Positions 30,744 to 38,084 of a stretch of DNA of 38,556 bases are shown here, piece after piece. A program made the translations under genes and the position numbers. The stretch is from assembly GCF_030406405.1 (NCBI RefSeq), contig NZ_JAUEPL010000058.1, forward strand, positions 1 to 38,556, written 5' to 3'. The notes under the pieces were generated by a model, which saw only the letters and a list, made by a program, of their open reading frames with translations, did not search any database and had not been told where the DNA came from. How positions within the stretch are numbered: the first letter of the stretch is position 1; every line of letters begins with the position of its first letter. This DNA comes from Streptomyces ficellus (lineage in GTDB: Bacteria; Actinomycetota; Actinomycetes; Streptomycetales; Streptomycetaceae).

Positions 30744-32597
30744 ATGCCCGAGCTGAGGTCCCGCACTGTCACCCACGGCCGCAACATGGCGGGCGCCCGC
30801 GCCCTTATGCGGGCCTCCGGTGTACCGGGCGCGGACATCGGGCGCAAGCCGATCATCGCCGTCGCGAACTCCTTCACCGAGTTCGTGCCCGGCCACACCC
30901 ACCTCCAGCCGGTCGGCCGGATCGTCTCCGAGGCGATCAAGGAGGCGGGCGCCATCCCGCGCGAGTTCAACACGATCGCCGTGGACGACGGCATCGCGAT
31001 GGGCCACGGCGGCATGCTGTACTCGCTCCCCTCCCGCGACCTGATCGCGGACAGCGTGGAGTACATGGTCGAGGCGCACTGCGCCGACGCCCTGATCTGC
31101 ATCTCCAACTGCGACAAGATCACCCCGGGCATGCTGATGGCGGCGCTGCGCCTCAACATCCCCACGGTCTTCGTCTCCGGCGGCCCCATGGAGGCCGGCA
31201 AGGCGACGCTGGTCGACGGCACGGTCCGAACGCTCGACCTGGTCGACGCGATGTCGGATGCCGTCAACGACAAGATCTCCGACGCGGACATGCTCCGTAT
31301 CGAGGAGAACGCCTGTCCGACCTGCGGGTCCTGTTCCGGCATGTTCACCGCCAACTCGATGAACTGCCTGACCGAGGCCATCGGCCTGTCCCTCCCCGGC
31401 AACGGCTCGACCCTCGCCACCCACACCGCCCGCCGCGCCCTGTACGAGAACGCCGCGCGCACGGTCGTCGAGCTGACCGACCGCTACTACGCCCAGGGCG
31501 ACGAGTCCGCCCTGCCGCGCAACATCGCCACGCTCGCGGCCTTCGAGAACGCCATGGCCCTCGACATCGCCATGGGCGGCTCGACCAACACGATCCTGCA
31601 CCTGCTGGCCGCCGCCCAGGAGGCGGGCGTCCCCTTCGGGCTGGACGAGATCGACGCCGTCTCGCGCCGCGTGCCGTGCCTGGCCAAGGTCGCGCCGAAC
31701 GTCGCCAAGACGCGTACGTACTACATGGAGGACGTGCACCGCGCCGGTGGCATCCCCGCCCTGCTCGGCGAGCTGCACAGGGCCGGGCTGCTCAACGAGG
31801 ACGTGCACAGCGTGCACAGCTCCTCGCTCGCCGACTGGCTCAAGACGTGGGACGTGCGCGGCGGCTCGCCCTCGCCGGAGGCCGTGGAACTGTGGCACGC
31901 CGCCCCCGGCTGCGTCCGGTCCGCGACCGCCTTCTCGCAGTCCGAGCGCTGGGACACCCTGGACGTGGACGCCGCCGAGGGCTGCATCCGCTCCGCCGAG
32001 CACGCCTACTCCAAGGACGGTGGCCTCGCGGTCTTGAAGGGCAACCTGGCGGTCGACGGCTGCGTCGTGAAGACGGCCGGTGTCGACGAGTCGATCTGGA
32101 CCTTCGAGGGCCCGGCGGTCGTCTGCGAGTCGCAGGAGCAGGCCGTCGAGAAGATCCTGCTGAAGGAGATCAAGGAGGGCGACGTCGTCGTCATCCGCTA
32201 CGAGGGCCCCAAGGGCGGCCCGGGCATGCAGGAGATGCTCTACCCGACCTCGTACCTGAAGGGCCGGGGCCTGGGCAAGGCCTGCGCGCTGATCACGGAC
32301 GGCCGCTTCTCCGGCGGTACGTCGGGCCTGTCGATCGGCCACGCGTCGCCGGAGGCGGCGAGCGGCGGCACGATCGCGCTGGTCGAGGACGGCGACCGCA
32401 TCCGTATCGACATCCCGAACCGCTCCATCGAGCTGCTCGTCGACGACGCCACGCTGGCCGCCCGCCGCGAGGCCCTCGGCGGCGTGTACGCCCCGAAGAA
32501 CCGCGACCGCAAGGTCTCGGCGGCGCTGCGGGCGTACGCGGCGATGGCGACGAGCGCCGACAAGGGCGCTGTCCGGGACGTCAGCAAGCTCGGCTGA
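30744..32597 (+). CDS. ilvD: Dihydroxy-acid dehydratase
   Basis: Dehydrates 2,3-dihydroxy-isovalerate and -methylvalerate to the keto acids of valine and isoleucine. The 617-residue length and motifs match the E. coli-type IlvD: ANSFTEFVPGH, the Fe-S cysteine Cys123 in SNCDKITPGM, CPTCGSCSGMFTANSMN with Cys191, Cys194 and Cys197, SLPGNGSTLAT, and GGSTNTILHLLA. Also present are GPKGGPGMQEML and TDGRFSGGTSGLSIGHASPE near the C-terminus. ATG 30744 follows a duplicated GGAG. Its TGA stop (32595-32597) directly abuts the convergent kinase gene's stop, with no intergenic base. Regulation may once have involved the palindrome at 30657-30677. Confidence 0.98.
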   Translation: MPELRSRTVTHGRNMAGARALMRASGVPGADIGRKPIIAVANSFTEFVPGHTHLQPVGRIVSEAIKEAGAIPREFNTIAVDDGIAMGHGGMLYSLPSRDLIADSVEYMVEAHCADALICISNCDKITPGMLMAALRLNIPTVFVSGGPMEAGKATLVDGTVRTLDLVDAMSDAVNDKISDADMLRIEENACPTCGSCSGMFTANSMNCLTEAIGLSLPGNGSTLATHTARRALYENAARTVVELTDRYYAQGDESALPRNIATLAAFENAMALDIAMGGSTNTILHLLAAAQEAGVPFGLDEIDAVSRRVPCLAKVAPNVAKTRTYYMEDVHRAGGIPALLGELHRAGLLNEDVHSVHSSSLADWLKTWDVRGGSPSPEAVELWHAAPGCVRSATAFSQSERWDTLDVDAAEGCIRSAEHAYSKDGGLAVLKGNLAVDGCVVKTAGVDESIWTFEGPAVVCESQEQAVEKILLKEIKEGDVVVIRYEGPKGGPGMQEMLYPTSYLKGRGLGKACALITDGRFSGGTSGLSIGHASPEAASGGTIALVEDGDRIRIDIPNRSIELLVDDATLAARREALGGVYAPKNRDRKVSAALRAYAAMATSADKGAVRDVSKLG

Positions 32598-34736
32598 TCA
32601 CCAGCGGGCCGGATCCTTCGCCGCCACGGCGAAGACCGACCCGTCCGGGGCCGTCGCGAACACCGTGCCATTCGCGACGGCGGGCGCGGGCAGCAGCGGT
32701 GCGAAGGTGTACCGCCCGCCGTCCATGCGCGGCTTGGTCATCCCCCGCAGTACGCCGCGCTCGGCGTCCACCGCCAGCAGCCGCCCGTCAGCCGCCGTCA
32801 GGTAGACGTGCCCGCCCGCCACGACCGGGCGGGACGCGCGCGTCACCCCCGTCTCCAGCCGCCAGCGCTGCGTGCCGCGGCCGGCGGTGTCCACGGCGGT
32901 GAGCGAGCCGCCCGACCCGATGACGTACACGGTGTCGCCCGCCATCGCGGCCTGCGCCTGATCGGCCGGGAACGTCAGCGGTACGCGCCGGGCGGTGCGG
33001 TCGGCGGTGTCCAGCGTGACGACCGCGTCCGTGTACAGGTCCGCGTCGGTCGACAGGAGCAGCAGGGCGTCCCTCGACGCCTGTACGGGGGCCAGGGCGC
33101 CGCTCATCCGCTTGGTCCACAGCACCCGCCCGTCCGCCGGATCGACCGCGCTCACGAGCGTGGACGCCGCGTCGGGGGAGGCGGCCGCGGCGTACACGAC
33201 ACCGTCGCCGGCCACCCACTGCGCGCCGGACGTCCCCGAGAACCGCTTGGTCCACCGCTCGGCGCCGGTCGCGCCGTCCAGGGCGCGCACGGCGCCGTCC
33301 GCCGCCATGAGCAGCACGGTGTCCCCGGAGTGCAGGACGTTCGTGTACGCGGAGACGTCTTCGGCCCAGCGGGTGGCCCCGGTGTCCGGGGCGAGCGCTT
33401 CGAGCCGGGCGCGGCCCGCGGTCACCACATGGACCAGCCCGCCGGAGAGCACGGGGGCGGCGCCCGCTTCGGCTGCGGTCGCCTGTGCCGTCCAGGCGGT
33501 GCCCCCATCCGCTGGGCTGAGGCGGGCCGCCTTGACCCCGGGAGCCGTGCAGTACAGGGCGGCGTCGGCGGCGGGGGCGGTGCACAGGGGCGTCAGGTTC
33601 TCGCCGGTCCCGGTGCCCAGCGCGGCGGCCCACGGCCTGAACGCTCGCGCGGCCGTCGCGGTGTGCGCGGACGGCCCGTCCGCCATGCCGCGCACCCCGA
33701 CGACGACCCCGCCCGCGATCAGCGCGGCGAGTACGGCGAGTCCGGCGGCCCGGCTCAGCCGACGCCGGTGCCCAGGGCGTACGACCGCCCCTGACTCCGC
33801 CCCGGAGCCCGAGCGCGAACCCGAGCCCGAGCGCGAACCCGAACCCGAGCCCGCCCCGTCCTCCGCCCGCCGCTGCCCCGGTATGAACGCCGCGCCCGTC
33901 CCGTCCCACGGCTCACCGGACCGCAGCTCACCCATCAACTCGTCCGCCGTGGGCCGCTGGGCCGGGTCCTTCGCCAGGCAGCGCCTCAGCAGCGGGACCA
34001 GGTCCTCCGGTACGCCCGCCAGGTCCGGCTCGTTGTGGACGACCTGGTACGCCACGACGTACGGGGAGTTGGAGTCGAACGGGCCGCGCCCGGTCGCCGC
34101 GTGGACCAGGACGGCGCCCATCGCGAACACATCGGCGGCGGGCCCCACGTCACGGGGACGCTGGAACTGCTCGGGCGCCATGAACGGCGGCGTCCCGATC
34201 AACTTCCCCGTCTCCGTACGCAGATCGCTGTCGGCCGGCCGCGAGATCCCGAAGTCGATGACCTTCGGGCCGTCGCCGGCCAGCAGCACGTTGCTCGGCT
34301 TCAGGTCGCGGTGCACCACGCCGGCCCGGTGGATGTCACGCAGCGCCTCGGCCAGCCCGGCCCCGACCCTCCGCAGCTCCACGGAGCCCAACGGGCCATT
34401 CCGCTTGACCCGTTCCGACAGGGTCGGACCGTCGATGAACAACGTGGCCATCCAGGGCCGTTCGGCATCCGGGTCCGCGTCCACGACCGGCGCGGTGAAC
34501 GCGCCGCTGACCCGCCGCGCGGCCATGACCTCCTGCCGGAAACGCGCCCTGAACTCGGGATCGGCGGCATGCTCGGCATGGACGACCTTCACCGCGAGCC
34601 GCAGCCCCGAGCCGGACCTGGCCAGGTGGACGACACCCATGCCGCCCGAACCCAGGCACTCCTGAAGCCGGTACCGACCGGCGTACTGCGGATGCTCCGC
34701 TTCCGGAACCGGTCCGGTACTGCGCAACGGCGGCAT
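32598..34736 (-). CDS. Membrane Ser/Thr protein kinase with external PQQ-like beta-propeller
   Basis: A 712-residue PknB-type receptor kinase. Kinase domain: glycine loop LGSGGMGVVHLA (28-39), catalytic Lys50 in LAVKVV, catalytic loop HRDLKPSN (142-149), DFG at 161-163 and MAPEQ. A Gly/Ser/Arg repeat linker (GSGSGSRSGSGSRSGSG) precedes a membrane segment at about 330-350. The external part (about 360-712) shows PQQ/WD-like repeats: DGGTAWTAQA, DTGATRWAEDV, TGAERWTKRF, ADGRVLWTKRM, GTQRWRLETG, each ending in a W[T/A] strand, as in quinoprotein-type propellers. Such kinases sense envelope or ligand signals; the ligand is unknown. ATG 34736 is used; GTG 34742 is an alternative. It converges on ilvD. 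Confidence 0.9.
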   Translation of the reverse strand: MPPLRSTGPVPEAEHPQYAGRYRLQECLGSGGMGVVHLARSGSGLRLAVKVVHAEHAADPEFRARFRQEVMAARRVSGAFTAPVVDADPDAERPWMATLFIDGPTLSERVKRNGPLGSVELRRVGAGLAEALRDIHRAGVVHRDLKPSNVLLAGDGPKVIDFGISRPADSDLRTETGKLIGTPPFMAPEQFQRPRDVGPAADVFAMGAVLVHAATGRGPFDSNSPYVVAYQVVHNEPDLAGVPEDLVPLLRRCLAKDPAQRPTADELMGELRSGEPWDGTGAAFIPGQRRAEDGAGSGSGSRSGSGSRSGSGAESGAVVRPGHRRRLSRAAGLAVLAALIAGGVVVGVRGMADGPSAHTATAARAFRPWAAALGTGTGENLTPLCTAPAADAALYCTAPGVKAARLSPADGGTAWTAQATAAEAGAAPVLSGGLVHVVTAGRARLEALAPDTGATRWAEDVSAYTNVLHSGDTVLLMAADGAVRALDGATGAERWTKRFSGTSGAQWVAGDGVVYAAAASPDAASTLVSAVDPADGRVLWTKRMSGALAPVQASRDALLLLSTDADLYTDAVVTLDTADRTARRVPLTFPADQAQAAMAGDTVYVIGSGGSLTAVDTAGRGTQRWRLETGVTRASRPVVAGGHVYLTAADGRLLAVDAERGVLRGMTKPRMDGGRYTFAPLLPAPAVANGTVFATAPDGSVFAVAAKDPARW
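33791..33855 (-). repeat. Tandem repeat encoding the Gly/Ser/Arg kinase linker
   Basis: Repeated GAGCCCGAGCGC and GAACCCGAGCCC units of 6-12 bp on the plus strand encode GSGSRSGSGSRSGSG on the minus strand. It forms the flexible juxtamembrane linker of the kinase. Copy-number changes would be in frame. Confidence 0.7.
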
Positions 34737-34883
34737 CGCCACCCCCGTGTGTTCGTCCGCGCGCGTCCCGCGTCCAGCGCGACGCACGGAGCCTAGTCGA
34801 TGATGCGTGCGACGCCGTTATGGCTTGCTAGCCTGCGCGCGGCGCGCGTGCACGGGGCACGCGCCTCGACGGGGGAGGGCCAC

Positions 34884-35195
34884 ATGGCCATGGAAGAAGC
34901 GACCGCAGAAGCGACCGCAGAAGCGGTCGAGACCACGACGTACACAGTGAAGCGCTACCCGGTCGCGCCCGGGTACCGGCTCAACGTCCGCAACGGCCCC
35001 GGCACCAACTACCAGGTGATCAAGGTCCTGCCCGAGGGTGTCCGCGTACCGATCAACTGCCAGAAGCCCGGCGAGACGATCACCGGCCCGTACGGCACCA
35101 CCAACCTCTGGGACAACATCGCCAACGGCCAGTACGTGTCCGACGCGTACGTGAACACCGGCAGCGACGGCTACGTCGCCGTGCGCTGCTCCTGA
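34884..35195 (+). CDS. SH3-like domain protein without signal peptide
   Basis: A 103-residue protein. After an acidic, repeated N-terminus (EATAEATAEA), it has a bacterial SH3-like fold: TYTVKRYPVAPGYRLNVR, NGPGTNYQVIKVLPEGVRV, PINCQKPGETITGPYGT, LWDNIANGQYVSDAYVNTG and a Cys near the end. Such domains usually bind cell-wall peptides in secreted proteins, yet there is no signal peptide at this start, so the location is uncertain. GGAGG (34874-34878) lies 5 nt before the ATG at 34884. A longer start at 34800 would add MMRATPLWLASLRAARVHGA, which is not a convincing signal. A TAGCCT hexamer at 34829-34834 is a possible -10, which favours the shorter start. Confidence 0.75.
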   Translation: MAMEEATAEATAEAVETTTYTVKRYPVAPGYRLNVRNGPGTNYQVIKVLPEGVRVPINCQKPGETITGPYGTTNLWDNIANGQYVSDAYVNTGSDGYVAVRCS

Positions 35196-35217
35196 CCGCT
35201 CACCGTGTCCGCCCGGG

Positions 35218-35223
35218 GATAAT
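35218..35223 (+). promoter_or_regulatory. Candidate -10 element, leaderless start at 35231
   Basis: GATAAT, close to the TATAAT consensus, ends 7 nt before the GTG at 35231. No Shine-Dalgarno sequence is present. Confidence 0.5.
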
Positions 35224-35230
35224 CGACCCC

Positions 35231-35782
35231 GTGAGCGACCACACCAGCATCACCACCTCCAGCAACACCACCAGTAGCAACACCACCACCAGCGGCAGCA
35301 CCCCGGCCGGCGGACCGCGGCCCGAACCCATCCGTTTCTTCGGCACGACCTGGGTCGGCCACGACGGTGGTTACGGGCTGCGACGCGCCGGGGTCGCCGC
35401 CGGTTCGCTCGCCGCCGCCGTCGCCGGGGCCTTCGTCCTCCGCTTCGCCTACCAGGGCCTGGCCATCGCCGACGTCGGCGGCTTCGTCAACGCGCTCGTC
35501 GTCGTCATGTTCGCCGTCTGCACCGCCATCGCCTTCCGCACGACCTGGGAGGGCTTCACCCGTCGCCCGGCCAACCCCGGCCGCGAGGACGCGCTGCGCA
35601 GCCTGAAGGCGATCGGCTTCATCGGCTCCCTTCTCGCGTACTTCGTCCGCTCCCTCATCGAGGCGCCCGGCGAGAAGCTGCTGCGCGCCGAGTACGAGAC
35701 GGCCCTCGCCCGGTACGAGAAGCGCCGCTCCACCCGCACGGGCAACCCGGCCGGCCGCAAGAAGAACCCCAAGCGCCGGTAG
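35231..35782 (+). CDS. Conserved multi-pass membrane protein
   Basis: A 183-residue protein with a Ser/Thr/Asn-rich N-terminus (about residues 6-24, built of SSNTT-like repeats), three likely membrane segments (about 53-73, 84-104 and 126-144), and a basic C-terminus ending KKNPKRR. In related genomes I recall such proteins being annotated loosely as EamA-like, but three segments are too few for that transporter family and I assign no function. The GTG at 35231 follows GATAAT by 7 nt. A 32-codon membrane peptide gene starts 5 bases after its stop. Confidence 0.8.
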   Translation: MSDHTSITTSSNTTSSNTTTSGSTPAGGPRPEPIRFFGTTWVGHDGGYGLRRAGVAAGSLAAAVAGAFVLRFAYQGLAIADVGGFVNALVVVMFAVCTAIAFRTTWEGFTRRPANPGREDALRSLKAIGFIGSLLAYFVRSLIEAPGEKLLRAEYETALARYEKRRSTRTGNPAGRKKNPKRR

Positions 35783-35786
35783 CGAC

Positions 35787-35885
35787 ATGACCGCCGGCTT
35801 CCTCCGCGACGCCCTCGTCGTCGCCGCCTGCGCGCTCCTCGTCCACACCCTCGGCGCGGCCACGCTCCGCCGCCGTACCGCCTGA
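35787..35885 (+). CDS. Very small membrane peptide (32 aa)
   Basis: ATG at 35787 begins MTAGFLRDALVVAACALLVH and continues TLGAATLRRRTA to TGA at 35883-35885. The single hydrophobic segment (about residues 8-26) is followed by RRR, giving a typical C-in small membrane protein. It starts 5 nt after the preceding stop. The AAGCGCCGGTAGCG upstream offers only a weak ribosome-binding site, so translational coupling is likely. The clean membrane-segment-plus-arginine layout and its position support it being real, but conservation was not checked. Confidence 0.55.
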   Translation: MTAGFLRDALVVAACALLVHTLGAATLRRRTA

Positions 35886-35990
35886 CGCCCCACCCCGCCC
35901 GCGTACCGCCCACCGGACACATGCCCCGCACCCGCCGCCCCAGTGCGAGGATGGCGACACGTACCCCCACCGGCGAGGTGAACTTCAGCC

Positions 35991-36800
35991 ATGACCCAGA
36001 CAGTCGCAGTCCTCGGTACCGGCAAGATCGGTGAAGCCCTGCTCAGCGGCATGATCCGCGCCGGCTGGCCCACCGCACACCTCCTGGTCACCGCCCGCCG
36101 CGCCGACCGCGCCGAGGAGCTCCGCGCCCGGTACGGAGTCGAACCCGTCAGCAACGCCGAGGCCGCCAAGCGCGCCGACACCCTCATCCTGGCCGTCAAG
36201 CCCCAGGACATGGGCAGCCTGCTGGACGAGCTCGCCCCTCACGTCACCGCCGATCGCCTCGTCATCAGCGCCGCCGCCGGCATCACGACCGCGTTCATCG
36301 AAGAGCGCCTCACCGCCGACACCCCCGTGGTCCGCGTCATGCCGAACACCCCCGTGCTCGTGGATGAGGGCATGTCCGTCATCTCGGCCGGCAGCCACGC
36401 CACCTCCGAGCACCTCGCCCACGCCGAGGAGATCTTCGGCGGCGTCGGCAAGACCCTCCGCGTCCCCGAGTCCCAGCAGGACGCCGCCACCGCCCTCTCC
36501 GGCTCCGGCCCCGCGTACTTCTACTACCTCGTGGAAGCGATGACCGACGCCGGCATCCTCCTCGGCCTGCCCCGCGCCCAGGCCCACGACCTGATCGTCC
36601 AGGCCGCCATCGGCGCCGCCGTGATGCTCCGCGACAGCGGCGAGCACCCGGTCAAGCTCCGCGAGGCCGTCACCTCCCCGGCCGGCACCACGATCAGCGC
36701 CATCCGGGAACTGGAGAACCACGGCGTACGAGCCGCCCTCATCGCCGCCCTCGAAGCAGCCCGCGACCGCAGCCGCCAGCTCGCCTCCGGCAACGGTTGA
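35991..36800 (+). CDS. proC: Pyrroline-5-carboxylate reductase
   Basis: The last step of proline synthesis, using NAD(P)H. The 269-residue product shows the Rossmann motif VLGTGKIGEALLSGMIRAGW, LILAVKPQDMGSLL, ISAAAGITTAFIEE, VMPNTPVLVDEGMSV, and the C-terminal dimerisation domain signature SGSGPAYFYYLVEAMTDAGI and LREAVTSPAGTTISAI. ATG 35991 has a GCGAGGTG Shine-Dalgarno-like sequence about 10-13 nt upstream. It ends 61 bases from the convergent trpS gene, with a hairpin between them. Confidence 0.97.
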   Translation: MTQTVAVLGTGKIGEALLSGMIRAGWPTAHLLVTARRADRAEELRARYGVEPVSNAEAAKRADTLILAVKPQDMGSLLDELAPHVTADRLVISAAAGITTAFIEERLTADTPVVRVMPNTPVLVDEGMSVISAGSHATSEHLAHAEEIFGGVGKTLRVPESQQDAATALSGSGPAYFYYLVEAMTDAGILLGLPRAQAHDLIVQAAIGAAVMLRDSGEHPVKLREAVTSPAGTTISAIRELENHGVRAALIAALEAARDRSRQLASGNG

Positions 36801-36822
36801 CCCCGCCGCCCCACGCCACCGC

Positions 36823-36845
36823 CGGCCCCGCCCACCACGGGGCCG
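36823..36845. terminator. Hairpin between convergent proC and trpS
   Basis: CGGCCCCG (36823-36830) and CGGGGCCG (36838-36845) form a perfect 8-bp stem with a 7-nt loop in the middle of the 61-bp convergent gap. There is no T-tract, but the position fits a bidirectional terminator. Confidence 0.55.
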
Positions 36846-36861
36846 ACAGCGCCACCCCCGG

Positions 36862-37860
36862 TCACCCCGGCGGCAGGAGCCCCACGGCCCGATACGCCCG
36901 GTCCACCACGGGCCGCGCGATACCCCGCGCCCGCTCGGCCCCCTCCCTCAGCACCGCGTCCACATACCCGGGGTCGGTCACCAGCTCGGCATGCCGCTCC
37001 CGCAACGGCCTCAGCACTTCGACCACCGCCTCGGCCACGTCCTTCTTGAGCGCCCCGTACGACGGATAGGCACCAGCCAGCACCTCCGGATCGCCACCCC
37101 CGCACGCCGCCAGCACATCCAGCAGATTGGCCACCCCCGGCTTGGCCTCCCGGTCGTACTCGACCTCCTGCCCACTGTCGGTCACCGCCCGCATGACCTT
37201 CCGGCGCACCACATCGGGCTCATCGAGCAGATAGACGATCCCCGCCCCGTTCTCGTGCGACTTCCCCATCTTTCCCGTCGGGTCCTGGAGGTCCATGACC
37301 CGCGCCGCCACCGGCGGACGCGTCGCCCTCGGCACGGTGAAGGTGTGTCCGTACCGCTGGTTGAACCGCACCGCCAGATCCCGGGTCAGCTCGACGTGCT
37401 GCACCTGGTCATCCCCCACCGGCACCTCATCCGTCCCGTACGCGAGGATGTCCGCCGCCATCAACACCGGATACGTCAGCAGCGACACCCGCACTCCCCG
37501 CCCGCCCGCCCGCGCCGGCGCCGCCTTCTCCTTGTACTGGATCATCCGCCGCAGCTCCCCGTCCGTGGCGGTGCACTCCAGCAGGTACGACAGCCGCGCG
37601 TGCTCGTCCACATGACTCTGTACGAAGACGGTGCACCGCCCGGGATCGAGCCCCGCCGCCAGCAGCAGCGTCGCCGCCTGCCGCGTCAGCCGCCGCACCC
37701 GCGCCGGATCGTGCTCGACAGTCAGGGCGTGCAGATCCACCACGCTGAACAACGCGTCCGCCCGGTGCTGATCGACCTCGACCCACCTGCGTACGGCCCC
37801 GAGGTAGTTCCCCAGCGTCAGATGCCCCGTCGGCTTGACCCCACTGAAGATTCGCGTCAC
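36862..37860 (-). CDS. trpS: Auxiliary tryptophanyl-tRNA synthetase (TrpRS1, probably indolmycin-resistant type)
   Basis: Charges tRNA-Trp. The 332-residue class I synthetase has the HIGH-like motif PTGHLTLGNYLG (10-21), the KMSKS-equivalent KMGKS (197-201), TYPVLMAADILAY, and VPVGDDQVQHVELTRDLAVRFN. Compared with the Bacillus-type enzyme, residue 9 is Lys (SGVKP) instead of the Gln that contacts indolmycin, and HENG follows KMGKS. Both fit the second, antibiotic-resistant Streptomyces TrpRS. That class is known in S. coelicolor to be controlled by ribosome-mediated attenuation, and a Trp-Trp leader peptide is present here at 37985-38026. The GTG at 37860 has AGGAG 6 nt upstream; reading further upstream runs into the attenuator and is not protein. 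Confidence 0.93.
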   Translation of the reverse strand: MTRIFSGVKPTGHLTLGNYLGAVRRWVEVDQHRADALFSVVDLHALTVEHDPARVRRLTRQAATLLLAAGLDPGRCTVFVQSHVDEHARLSYLLECTATDGELRRMIQYKEKAAPARAGGRGVRVSLLTYPVLMAADILAYGTDEVPVGDDQVQHVELTRDLAVRFNQRYGHTFTVPRATRPPVAARVMDLQDPTGKMGKSHENGAGIVYLLDEPDVVRRKVMRAVTDSGQEVEYDREAKPGVANLLDVLAACGGGDPEVLAGAYPSYGALKKDVAEAVVEVLRPLRERHAELVTDPGYVDAVLREGAERARGIARPVVDRAYRAVGLLPPG

Positions 37861-37932
37861 CGCGCTCTCCTCTCCTTCTCCTGGTCGAGGCCGCCACCAC
37901 CTGACGGCCGACCTCCCGGAGGGAGATACGCG

Positions 37933-37994
37933 AACGGCCGCCGAGGCGGCGGCCGTTGAGTGCACGCGTGTCTGCCGGCCGCCGTCAGGCGGCC
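37933..37994 (-). promoter_or_regulatory. Trp-responsive transcription attenuator of trpS
   Basis: Four pairing segments are visible on the minus strand. Segment 1 GGCCGCC (37994-37988) overlaps the second Trp codon and the two Ala codons. Segment 2 is GGCGGCC (37983-37977). Segment 3 is AACGGCCGCC (37957-37948). Segment 4 is GGCGGCCGTT (37942-37933). Segments 1:2 and 3:4 (10 bp, loop GCCTC) form one state; 2:3 (CGGCGGCCG with CGGCCGCCG, 9 bp) forms the antiterminator. A ribosome stalled at the Trp codons would cover segment 1 and free 2 to pair with 3. No U-tract follows hairpin 3:4. Confidence 0.8.
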
Positions 37995-38026
37995 CACCAC
38001 TGAAGGGTGAACGCACGCGTAGTCAT
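37985..38026 (-). CDS. trpS leader peptide with tandem Trp codons
   Basis: ATG at 38026 encodes the 13-residue peptide MTTRAFTLQWWAA, ending in TGA at 37987-37985. The two adjacent TGG codons (37999-37994) just precede hairpin segment 1 of the attenuator. Uncharged tRNA-Trp would stall the ribosome there. TAGCCT (complement at 38033-38038) lies 6 nt upstream of the ATG with no Shine-Dalgarno sequence, so the leader transcript is probably leaderless. The peptide has no other expected role than sensing charged tRNA-Trp. Confidence 0.85.
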   Translation of the reverse strand: MTTRAFTLQWWAA

Positions 38027-38032
38027 GGCCCA

Positions 38033-38038
38033 AGGCTA
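38033..38038 (-). promoter_or_regulatory. Candidate -10 element of the trpS leader transcript
   Basis: TAGCCT on the minus strand, 6 nt before the leader-peptide ATG. The -35 position falls on 38056-38061, where the minus strand reads TGTCAA, a poor match. The same bases form the consensus -35 of the rRNA promoter on the plus strand. Confidence 0.5.
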
Positions 38039-38055
38039 CGGCAGCCGGGCCACGT

Positions 38056-38084
38056 TTGACACAGGGTTGCTCCATCCGTACTGT
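38056..38084 (+). promoter_or_regulatory. Consensus-like promoter of the rRNA operon (first promoter)
   Basis: TTGACA (38056-38061) and TACTGT (38079-38084) are separated by exactly 17 nt, an excellent match to the principal (HrdB-type) sigma factor consensus. It points toward the rRNA leader at the right end of the window. It is back to back with the trpS leader promoter. Confidence 0.7.

Noticed and set aside
37861..38016. A 52-residue N-terminal extension of TrpRS
   Set aside because: It would overlap the leader peptide in another frame and the attenuator hairpins. The GTG at 37860 has a good Shine-Dalgarno sequence and begins exactly where the family does.
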